Assembly (NCBI RefSeq): GCF_016859125.1
Contig: NZ_CP069338.1
Coordinates: 496,001 to 560,000 of the forward strand
Reading direction: 5' to 3'
Origin: Archangium violaceum
GTDB taxonomy: Bacteria; Myxococcota; Myxococcia; Myxococcales; Myxococcaceae
Length of the DNA stretch: 64,000 nucleotides
A program made the translations under genes and the position numbers. Positions 18,992-27,148 of the stretch are shown here, one piece after another; position 1 is the first letter of the stretch; each line of letters starts with the position of its first letter. The notes beneath the pieces were generated by a model. That model saw only the letters and a program-made list of their open reading frames with translations. It ran no database searches and was not told the origin of the DNA.

Positions 18992-19125
18992 GAGCACTCC
19001 CGCCGGTCGGCCTACGTCTTGTGGCCCGCGGGCACGCTCCTTCCCCCGGGCGCGCTCACCTTCGTGCAGTGAGCGCGCCGTGAGGGAGACAGGTACCGCG
19101 CCGCTCAGCGGCGCTTGCTCTCCTG
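18992..19125 (+). repeat. Right direct repeat bracketing the toxin island
   Basis: This copy reproduces the C-terminal codons of the C39-like gene (HSRRSAYVLWPAG, then LPPGALTFVQ and stop at 19072) without the rest of that gene. It then continues into the true 3' end of the M28 peptidase gene on the minus strand. The adjoining 18814-18991 has no recognisable gene. Together with 15614-15745 it flanks 3.2 kb of toxin/immunity DNA. Confidence 0.9.
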
Positions 19126-21891
19126 GAAGGTGACCTGGAGCGTCACCTCCTTGCCGTCGCGCAGGACGACGGCGGTCACCGTCTCCCCCGGCCTGGAGGC
19201 GTTGAGCGCGTACATCAAGTCCTCCACGCTGCCGACCTCGTGGCTCCCCAGGCGGATGAGCACGTCGCCCCGCTTCATTCCGCCCAGCTCGGCGGCCCCA
19301 CCCGGCCGGACTCCCGCGAGCAACACGCCGCGAGTCCCCTGCGGCGGCGCATAGTCCGGCACCGTGCCGAGTGACGCGTTGAACGAGCGCATGTCCCCCG
19401 CGGGCGCCGGCGCGGGCACGTTCCGGTACGTGATGCGCGCCTCGTCGTGGCTCACCGTCGCCGCGACCTCCGCCACGATGAGCGCCACCTGCGCCAGTCC
19501 CGCGGCGTTGATGCGCTCCGCGCTGTCGGAGGGCTTGTGGTAGTCGCCGTGCGCGCCGGTGAAGAAGTGCAGCACCGGGACGCCCGCCGCGTAGAACGGG
19601 GTGTGGTCCGAAGGCCCGTAGCCATCCCCGGAGCCATCACACTGCACCCGGGCCCGCTCGCACGCCGGCGCGAGCACCTCACGCCACTGCTGGCCCGACT
19701 CGACGCCCAGCACCGAGAGGCGGTTGTCCCGCAGCCGCCCCACCATGTCGAGATTCAGCATCGCGACGACATCCTTCATCGTGACGCCAGCGGGGGGCGA
19801 GCGCGTCCACGCCGTCGAGCCGAGCACGCCCATCTCCTCTCCCGAGAAGGTGGTGAAATAGACGTCCCGCCGCAGGCGCGTGCGCTGCTCGGCGAGCAAC
19901 CGCGCCGCCTCCAACAGGCCCGCCACGCCCGAGGCGTTGTCATCCGCGCCCAGGTGCGGCTCGTGGCGCTCGGGAGCCAGCGAACCCCGTCCGCCCAGAC
20001 CCAGGTGGTCATAGTGCGCCCCGACGACGACCACGCCCGGGGTACGCGCCTCCTGCGCGGAGGCCGTCAGCCTGCCCACGATGTTCCAGGTGTCCTTCAT
20101 CACCTTGTCGAGCTTCACCGCCACGCGGCCCTTCACCTTGCGCTTCTGCTCGAGCTGCGTGAGCACGGGCTCGAACCCGGCGCGCTGGAGGACGACGACC
20201 GGAATGCCCGCGTCCTGCGTGCCCTCGGGCCGGAGCACGGGCAACCGGGCCTCGGCCGCTCCCTGCTCCGCCCCCGGCGTCCAATCCACGACGATGAGCG
20301 CCTTCGCACCGGCCTCCTTCGCCGTCCAGGCCTTGTAGCGGAGGTCTCCATAGCGACGCTGCGCCTCGTTCGCGGAGAACGCCGGCACGTCGGGGACGAA
20401 GCGCCTGACGACCACGATCTTCCCCTTCACGGAGAGTCCGGCGTAGTCGTCGATGCCCAGCTCCTTCGCCTGGATTCCGTGGCCCGCGAGGACGACGTCG
20501 CCGCTCACCTCGCCCTCCGCGGAGAAGCCCAGCGGGATGAAGGCATCGGCCTTCGCCTGGGTGCCCCCCAACGTCACCGCCGTGCCGCTCCCGACCTTCA
20601 CCTCGGTGATGACCGGGAACTTCTGACGGAAGCTTCCGTTGTCACCCGCGGGCGAGAGGCCCAGCTCCGCGAAGCGCTTCTCGAGGTAGCTCGCCGCGAC
20701 TTCGAGCCCGGGTGAATCCACGCCCCGGCCTCCCTGCTCGGGCGCCGCGAGGAAGCGCACGTCCGTCATCACCCGGTCCGCCGGCAGCGGCACGCGCGTC
20801 TCCCGCGGCTCGTCCTTCCAGTCGGCGATGAGGACGTGGGTGTCGGTCTTGCCCTCCGGCGTCACGCGGTTGGACGAGAACGCGAGCTTCGTCCCATCCG
20901 GGGAGAACAGCGGGAAGCCGTCGAAGCCCTTCGAGGTGGTGATCCGCTCCAGCCCGGCGCCCGTCGCGTCCACCGCCCAGATGTCGAACTCCCGCCCCTT
21001 CGGATCCTGGTAGTTGGAGGAGAAGAGGATGCGGTTCTTCGTCGGATGCCACGAGGGAGCGAAGGACGCGGCGTTCAGGTAGGTGATCTGCGTCGCGTTG
21101 GAGCCATCCGCGTCCGCGACATAGAGCTCGAGCTTCGTGGGCCGCACCAACCCCTTGGCGAGCAGCGCCTGGTAATCCTCGAGCTCCTTGCTGCCCGGCC
21201 TGGGCCGCGAGGCGCGCCAGACGAGCTTCGAGCAGTCGGCATTGAAGAACGCGCCGCCGTCGTAGCCAGGAGCGTGCGTGAGCCGCTTCACGTTCCCGCC
21301 ATCCGCGTCCATGCGGTACAGCTCGAGATCTCCATCGCGCGTGGAGGTGAAGACGATGGAGCCGTCCTTCGGGCACACCGTCGCCTCGGCGTCGTAGCCC
21401 TTCACCTGGGTGAGCGGCCGCACGTTCGAGCCGTCCGCGTTGGCCTTGTAGATGTCGTAGGTGTCGTAGAGCGGCCAGACATAGCCGTGGCTCATGTCGG
21501 GCTTCGGAGGACACTCCGGGCCGCCCCCGTGCGTCGAGGCGTAGAGCACCTGCTGATCATCCGGCGGGAAGGAGTAGGCACAGGTCGTCGCACCCGCCCC
21601 GCTGGAGATGGGACGCGTCTCACCCGTCTGGGCATCCATCCAGTAGATGCGATCGCACTTCTGCCCCTCGTGACGGGCCTGGAAGGTGAGCGCCTTGCCG
21701 GAGAAGGCCCAGTAGGCCTCGGCGTTCTCCCCCTCGAGGGTGAGCTGCCGCAGCGAGTTGAAATGCACCTCCCCGTCCAACGGAGCGAGCGTCCTGGGCA
21801 CTGGAGCTGGCGCCTCCGGGGACGCAGCGGGCGGGGTTTCAGAGTGGGCGCAGCCGAGAGAAACGAGCAGGCAGAGGGAGAGTCGCTTCAT
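19105..21891 (-). CDS. M28-family aminopeptidase with TolB-like propeller, PA and PDZ domains
   Basis: The start at ATG 21891 gives a lipoprotein of 928 residues (MKRLSLCLLVSLGCAHS); an upstream ATG at 21936 would add 15 residues ahead of the signal. Residues about 40-370 carry WD40/TolB-type repeats (PDGSIVFTSTRDGDLELYRM, LFSPDGTKLAFSSNR). Next come a PA-type insert and the M28 core: VVVGAHYDHLG, HLGADDNASGVAGL, FSGEEMGVLGS, LNLDMVGRL, and a late His in SDHTPFYAAG. A C-terminal PDZ domain (GVLLAGVRPGGAAELGGMKRG) ends at ESKRR. The enzyme would bind two zinc ions and trim peptides at the envelope. It is convergent with the island. Confidence 0.9.
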   Translation of the reverse strand: MKRLSLCLLVSLGCAHSETPPAASPEAPAPVPRTLAPLDGEVHFNSLRQLTLEGENAEAYWAFSGKALTFQARHEGQKCDRIYWMDAQTGETRPISSGAGATTCAYSFPPDDQQVLYASTHGGGPECPPKPDMSHGYVWPLYDTYDIYKANADGSNVRPLTQVKGYDAEATVCPKDGSIVFTSTRDGDLELYRMDADGGNVKRLTHAPGYDGGAFFNADCSKLVWRASRPRPGSKELEDYQALLAKGLVRPTKLELYVADADGSNATQITYLNAASFAPSWHPTKNRILFSSNYQDPKGREFDIWAVDATGAGLERITTSKGFDGFPLFSPDGTKLAFSSNRVTPEGKTDTHVLIADWKDEPRETRVPLPADRVMTDVRFLAAPEQGGRGVDSPGLEVAASYLEKRFAELGLSPAGDNGSFRQKFPVITEVKVGSGTAVTLGGTQAKADAFIPLGFSAEGEVSGDVVLAGHGIQAKELGIDDYAGLSVKGKIVVVRRFVPDVPAFSANEAQRRYGDLRYKAWTAKEAGAKALIVVDWTPGAEQGAAEARLPVLRPEGTQDAGIPVVVLQRAGFEPVLTQLEQKRKVKGRVAVKLDKVMKDTWNIVGRLTASAQEARTPGVVVVGAHYDHLGLGGRGSLAPERHEPHLGADDNASGVAGLLEAARLLAEQRTRLRRDVYFTTFSGEEMGVLGSTAWTRSPPAGVTMKDVVAMLNLDMVGRLRDNRLSVLGVESGQQWREVLAPACERARVQCDGSGDGYGPSDHTPFYAAGVPVLHFFTGAHGDYHKPSDSAERINAAGLAQVALIVAEVAATVSHDEARITYRNVPAPAPAGDMRSFNASLGTVPDYAPPQGTRGVLLAGVRPGGAAELGGMKRGDVLIRLGSHEVGSVEDLMYALNASRPGETVTAVVLRDGKEVTLQVTFQESKRR

Positions 21892-21977
21892 GGGGACCCG
21901 AGAGTTGAAATTGAGAATCACTCTCAACATCCCCACACTTGTCGAACGAATTCAAGAGGGAGTTCCGAGACGCGCCC

Positions 21978-23405
21978 TCAAGGCCCGGAGGGGGAAGTGA
22001 GCAGTTCCTGGGAGGCACGCGGGGAGGGGCAGCGCCGCCAGAGCACGGCCGGACCCCACCGCCGCAGGACGCAGAACCCGTCCGCCTCCAGCGCGTGCTC
22101 CTTCAGTGCCCCCTTGATGACGAGCACGTGGGAGAAGCGAGTCTCCGAGAGCGGGCCCTCCAGGTCCTGGATGTCCTTGTCGGGGCGTACGAGCAGCGGC
22201 ACGTCGCGGTGCAGATGGAACCGGCCGCCGGCATTCCACTCCTGCTGACCGGCGACGATGAGCCCGGTGAGGTCGGGCTGCTGGCCAGCGAAGACCATGG
22301 CGTCGATCTGCTCGCGGGCCAGTGCGCCCGGCATCTGCACCGTGGCCGCCGCGAGCGAGGAGAGCGCGTACACCCCCACGAGCCCGCCAATGGCCCGGTG
22401 GGAGAGCACGCGCCGCGAGAGGGTGCGCCAGGCGGGCCCGGCCGCGATGGCCACGAAGAGCGGCAGCAGCGGCGCCAGGAAGCGGATCTCCTTGTGCGCC
22501 AGCATCGTCATGATGCCCAGGTAGAAGGCGAAGGCGCCCACGAGCAGATCTCTCCGGGCCAGCCCGCGCGCGAAGTGCCAGGCGAGCAGCAGCGGCACCA
22601 TGCCCGCGAGGGTGGTGAGGTTCCACCACCACGGTTTGGTGCCGAACTTCTCCGAGCCCTTGTGGAGGATGTTGAACTCGAAATACTTCCAGGCGGAGTG
22701 CCAGGGCGCGCCCCAGGTGAGCCAGTCGAGCAGGCCGAGCCCCAGGAGCACCACGCCCACGCCCACCGCGGCCCCCGCCACCGAGCGCCAGCGCCGCGCC
22801 GCCAACAGGCTCACGGCGATGGGCACCCCGAAGACCGCCGAGGGGTAGCGCACCACGAACGCCAGGCCCAGCAGGAGGCCACACCAGAACCCCGCGAGCA
22901 GAGCGTCCCGGGCCCGGGCACGCCAGGCCCACAGGAGCGAGCCCAGCAGGGGAGCCACGCTCAAGGAGTCCGCGAGCGGCCTCGCCGCATAGAGGAGCCA
23001 CCCGCCCCAGGTGACGTGGACGGCCGAGGCCAGGAGCGCGGCCTCACGCCCATCGCGCTCCTCGACCAGACGGAACAGCGCCACGGTGCCCCACGCCTGC
23101 ACGGCGGCACAGCAGAGCCACACCATGGAGGCCATGGCCCACGGGTGAACGAGCCCCACCTTCCCACAGAGCGCGAGCACACCGCCGAGCACCCCGGGGA
23201 CGGCCCAGTTGCGCAGGCCCACGCCCCACTCCCAGGCCGCGCTCCAATACCCGAAGGCCAGCCCATGGGCCGGCTCCAGGAACTGGAAGATCTCGTCCGG
23301 GTGCTGCCGACCGCGCTTGAGCGCCACCACCAGGACGGCGAGGACCACCCCGACCACGGGTATCCACCGCTCCCACGCGGGCTTGAGGGATGAAGAAGGG
23401 TTCAT
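21978..23405 (-). CDS. GT22-like (mannosyltransferase-type) multi-pass membrane protein
   Basis: ATG 23405 (MNPSSSLKPAWERWIPVVG) gives 475 residues with roughly 10 membrane segments. The first loop reads HPDEIFQFLEPAHGLAFGYW, then AWEWGVGLRNWAVPG, which matches the HPDE and E/RS-P signatures of GT-C glycosyltransferases of the Alg9/PIG-B (GT22) type. Other supporting pieces are RPLADSLS and ILHKGSEKFGTKPWWW, and HKEIRFLAPLLPL. It probably transfers a sugar from a polyprenyl-phosphate donor to an envelope glycan; the acceptor is unknown. The gene stands alone between the M28 gene and the recA terminator. Confidence 0.75.
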   Translation of the reverse strand: MNPSSSLKPAWERWIPVVGVVLAVLVVALKRGRQHPDEIFQFLEPAHGLAFGYWSAAWEWGVGLRNWAVPGVLGGVLALCGKVGLVHPWAMASMVWLCCAAVQAWGTVALFRLVEERDGREAALLASAVHVTWGGWLLYAARPLADSLSVAPLLGSLLWAWRARARDALLAGFWCGLLLGLAFVVRYPSAVFGVPIAVSLLAARRWRSVAGAAVGVGVVLLGLGLLDWLTWGAPWHSAWKYFEFNILHKGSEKFGTKPWWWNLTTLAGMVPLLLAWHFARGLARRDLLVGAFAFYLGIMTMLAHKEIRFLAPLLPLFVAIAAGPAWRTLSRRVLSHRAIGGLVGVYALSSLAAATVQMPGALAREQIDAMVFAGQQPDLTGLIVAGQQEWNAGGRFHLHRDVPLLVRPDKDIQDLEGPLSETRFSHVLVIKGALKEHALEADGFCVLRRWGPAVLWRRCPSPRASQELLTSPSGP

Positions 23406-23513
23406 CGATGCGGGGAGCCTCCGCTCCCGGCGCGGAGATTGCCACGAACCGCCCGCGTCGGGTGTCCCGCATGCTCGCGCGGGGGGCGAGCGCTCACGAC
23501 CGGAGCAACCCGC

Positions 23514-23553
23514 CAAGAAGAAAGGGGCTGCCCCCCTCGCGGGAGACAGCCCC
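23514..23553 (-). terminator. Intrinsic terminator after recA
   Basis: On the minus strand, downstream of the recA stop, GGGGCTG (23547-23553 complement) can pair with CAGCCCC (23524-23530 complement) with further inner G/C pairing. This is followed by TTTCTTCTT. A GC-rich hairpin before a T-rich tract is the standard rho-independent layout. Confidence 0.75.
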
Positions 23554-23580
23554 TGGAACTTCACGCGGTAGAGGCCCGGA

Positions 23581-24675
<1,095 letters not shown>

Positions 24676-24717
24676 TTCGTCTTGCTCCTTGCGTATGCGG
24701 CGAGCCACCCCGGCCCA

Positions 24718-24734
24718 CCTGAACTCGCGTTTAG
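24718..24734 (-). promoter_or_regulatory. Candidate LexA-binding (SOS) box upstream of recA
   Basis: The minus strand reads CTAAACGCGAGTTCAGG, centred about 50 bp before the recA start codon. It matches 16 of 17 positions of the Myxococcus LexA consensus CTRHAMRYBYGTTCAGS, which I recall from published work and could not verify here. The position fits repression of recA transcription. Confidence 0.6.
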
Positions 24735-24783
24735 TACGCTGAAGGATGACCCTAGTCCATCCCTCTGACATGACCCACAACGT

Positions 24784-25521
24784 TCAGCGTCGAGGCAGCC
24801 AGATCAGCAGGCAGGCCAACAGCCCCGCAAGTCCGCTGATCGCCCCCTCATAACCCCAGAAAACACCCAGAAACACCTGGATGACGGACAAGATCGCCAG
24901 CACCAGCATACCCGCCCGCTGGGAGGTCGAGCGTTCAGGAGCCAACACCCCGGTCACCAGCGCCAGCAGCGACAGTCCCATGAGCAGGACGGAGGGCTGG
25001 AGGGAATCGGATTCGGGCAGCCCCCGCTCGAGCAGGAGCACCCACTCCGCGACGATGCCGGCCCCCAGGGTCCCCCCGGCCGCCAGGGGCGCCCACCGGA
25101 AGCCCGGGGCATCCGCGTCGAGGCCCCGCAGATGGTCCAGGTCCTCCGGGCGGACCTCCAGGGCGAAGGGGAAGCCGAGCCGCGTCAGCGCCTCGGTGGC
25201 CGAGGCCCGACAGGAGCGCCCCGCCGCGTCCACCAGCCCCGCCAGCTGGCCGCTCTCCAACAGGTGATGGAGCAGGTCCGCGACCTCTCGCGAGCCCCCT
25301 CCGGCCGCCAGTGCGTCCAATTGGCGGTTGATCCTCGCGGCCAGCGCGGCCCGCTCGGCGTCGGTGGTAGCGCCGCGAGCCTCCTCGACGAGCTCCTGGA
25401 CCGGAGCCTCGACCGGCGCCTCCCACGGAGCCAGGGACGGCGGCGCCGAGCCCTCCCCTTCCGTCGGCTCGCCCTGACGGGTGCCGGAGCCGGGGGGGCG
25501 CGTATGAGTGGTGCCAGACAT
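24784..25521 (-). CDS. Membrane protein of unknown function
   Basis: A 245-residue protein. The first ~145 residues are soluble, Ala/Glu/Pro-rich and helical (QELVEEARGATTDAERAALA, ADLLHHLLESGQLAGLV). The C-terminal 100 residues hold about four hydrophobic segments (AAGGTLGAGIVAEWVLLL, VLLMGLSLLALVTGVLA, GMLVLAILSVIQVFLGVF, ISGLAGLLACLLIWL). No family is recognised. It is upstream of recA on the same strand, but the 108-bp gap contains the recA regulatory site, so recA is expected to have its own promoter. Confidence 0.75.
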   Translation of the reverse strand: MSGTTHTRPPGSGTRQGEPTEGEGSAPPSLAPWEAPVEAPVQELVEEARGATTDAERAALAARINRQLDALAAGGGSREVADLLHHLLESGQLAGLVDAAGRSCRASATEALTRLGFPFALEVRPEDLDHLRGLDADAPGFRWAPLAAGGTLGAGIVAEWVLLLERGLPESDSLQPSVLLMGLSLLALVTGVLAPERSTSQRAGMLVLAILSVIQVFLGVFWGYEGAISGLAGLLACLLIWLPRR

Positions 25522-25735
25522 GGCGGAAACTGTAACGACCGGCTCACACCCGCTTCAAAGCGTCCCGACGGCCCCTCGCCCTGGAGCTTCCACCAACCGA
25601 CGCGAGCGCCCCCCTCCGGCGCCCGGACGACAGTGCCCCTCCCTTCCGGGATGTCCACGAGAGGACCTCCCCGCGCGACGCGGCGGCACGGAAGACAGCA
25701 CCGGAGGAGCGGTGACGGAGTAGACTGGCGGCGCC

Positions 25736-26704
25736 TTGTCTTCCGCCCCCCCTCCCGCGAAGACCGTGGAAATCCCCTCGCGCCGCTTCGGGCGCTACGT
25801 GCTGCGCTCGCGCCTGGGCTCGGGGGGCATGGCGGAAGTGTTCCTCGCGGAGGCGAGGGACGAGAAGGGCATGCCCTTCAAGGTGGCGCTGAAGCTGATG
25901 CGCAAGGACGTCACCGCGGAGGCCTTCGCCGACGAGGCGGACCTGATGGGCCTGCTGGAGCACCCCAACCTGGTGAGCCGGCTGGAGATTGGCGAGGCCT
26001 TCGGGCGCTACTTCATCGCGATGGAGTTCCTCGTGGGCGGCGACCTGGAGGGGCTGCTCCGGGCGCACGAGAGCCAGGGCGCCCCCCCGCCGGTGGCCGT
26101 GGGCGTCCACGTGTGCATCGAGGTGCTGCGGGCGCTGGCCTACTTCCACCAGGCGCGCACGCGCAGCGGCCGGCCGCTGGAGCTCATCCACGGGGACGTG
26201 AATCCCTCCAACATCTTCTTCTCCGGGCAGTGCGAGGTGAAGCTCGGCGACTTCGGCGTGGCCAAGGCGCGCGGGTTGGACCTGGGCCCGGAGGACGGGG
26301 TGACGGCGGGCAAGCTGCACTACCTGTCTCCGGAGCAGACGCGCGGGGACACGCTGACGCAGTCCTCGGATCTCTTCTCGCTGGGCATCGTCCTGCACGA
26401 GCTGGTGCTGGGCTTCCACCCCTTCGCGCGCGACAGCGACGACCCCGAGGTGGTGATGGCCGCCATCCGGGCGGCGAAGCTGATCCTCCCGGACAGGCTG
26501 GATCGGCAGCTCGGGGCCATCCTCCGCAAGGCGCTGGCGCCGGACGTGAACCAGCGCTACCGCACGGCGGGAGAGTTCGCTGGAGCACTCTTCACCTGGG
26601 CGCTGGACACGGGCCAGCCCTTCGCTCCGCGCGAGCTCCAGCCCTCGTTGCAGCAGGCCCTCTCCCTGGCCCTCTGGGAGCGGGAGAAGGGTCGCCCAAG
26701 GTAG
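25736..26704 (+). CDS. Eukaryote-like serine/threonine protein kinase
   Basis: A 322-residue, almost kinase-only protein starting with TTG at 25736. The glycine loop is LGSGGMAEVF, the ATP lysine is in VALKLMRKD, the catalytic loop reads IHGDVNPSN, the metal Asp is in LGDFGVAKA, and the substrate-side motif is LSPEQTRG. The HRD Arg is replaced by Gly and the following catalytic-loop Lys by Asn, a variation I have seen in other myxobacterial kinases, so activity may be altered or not RD-regulated. There is no transmembrane segment or sensor domain, so it is a short cytoplasmic form. The 214 bp before it hold no gene. Confidence 0.88.
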   Translation: MSSAPPPAKTVEIPSRRFGRYVLRSRLGSGGMAEVFLAEARDEKGMPFKVALKLMRKDVTAEAFADEADLMGLLEHPNLVSRLEIGEAFGRYFIAMEFLVGGDLEGLLRAHESQGAPPPVAVGVHVCIEVLRALAYFHQARTRSGRPLELIHGDVNPSNIFFSGQCEVKLGDFGVAKARGLDLGPEDGVTAGKLHYLSPEQTRGDTLTQSSDLFSLGIVLHELVLGFHPFARDSDDPEVVMAAIRAAKLILPDRLDRQLGAILRKALAPDVNQRYRTAGEFAGALFTWALDTGQPFAPRELQPSLQQALSLALWEREKGRPR

Positions 26705-26799
26705 ATCGGAAAGCGCCACCGAACGAAGGAATTGTCGCGATCCGAAGCCCTTGGCCTGATCGTTGACAGGGTAAGGGTCCACCCGTACGGTGGCGCGCG

Positions 26800-26986
26800 T
26801 CGCTGGTGCCCGAGCATCCGCTCTGGCTTGAAAGGGAATCCGGTGTGAATCCGGAGCTGCCCCGCAGCGGTAAGCGAGAACGAACCCGTCCACCACACAC
26901 TGGCCGAGAGGCTGGGAAGTAGACGGCATTAGGAATCAGCACCGGCCACACGCCGGATGCTCGCGAGCCCGAAGACCTGCCAGCAC
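26800..26986 (+). promoter_or_regulatory. Cobalamin (B12) riboswitch
   Basis: All main conserved blocks of the adenosylcobalamin aptamer occur in order: GGGAATCCGGTGTGAATCC (26834-26852), then GCTGCCCCGCAGCGGTAAG (26856-26874, the B12 box), CTGGCCGAGAGGCTGGGAAG further on, and GAGCCCGAAGACCTGCCAGC (26965-26984). The ends GCTGG (26802) and CCAGC (26980) can pair as P1. It lies 160 bp before nrdA on the same strand, so it should repress the B12-independent ribonucleotide reductase when cobalamin is plentiful. Comparable control of nrdAB is known in Streptomyces. Confidence 0.92.
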
Positions 26987-27105
26987 CTGCCACTGGGGAG
27001 AAATCCAGCGGCGGCTCGACCTGGACGCATCGTCCAGTCGCCCGAGGGGGCGGGGGTCGGCCTTGCGAGTCATCGCACGTCGCATGCGCGGCGCGGGCAG
27101 ACCTT

Positions 27106-27147
27106 TTCCTCCTCGGCTCAACACGGTCGCGAACGGAGGAGGAGGAG
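27106..27147 (+). promoter_or_regulatory. Possible Shine-Dalgarno-sequestering hairpin of the riboswitch
   Basis: TTCCTCCTC at 27106-27114 is complementary to the purine-rich nrdA ribosome-binding site GGAGGAGGAGGAG (27135-27147), separated by a ~20-base loop. This could form the expression platform that blocks translation when the aptamer is bound. No intrinsic terminator with a T-run is visible between aptamer and gene. The pairing is seen in the sequence; the function is inferred. Confidence 0.5.
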
Positions 27148-27148
27148 A

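Noticed and set aside
19097-19113. GCGCCGC-TCA-GCGGCGC hairpin as a terminator for the M28 gene.
   Set aside because: It lies over the stop codon inside the gene, has no T-run, and the left repeat copy does not preserve it.
24772-24788. A second GTTCAGC motif near the membrane-protein stop as a LexA site.
   Set aside because: Only the right half matches the consensus; the left half fails at most positions.
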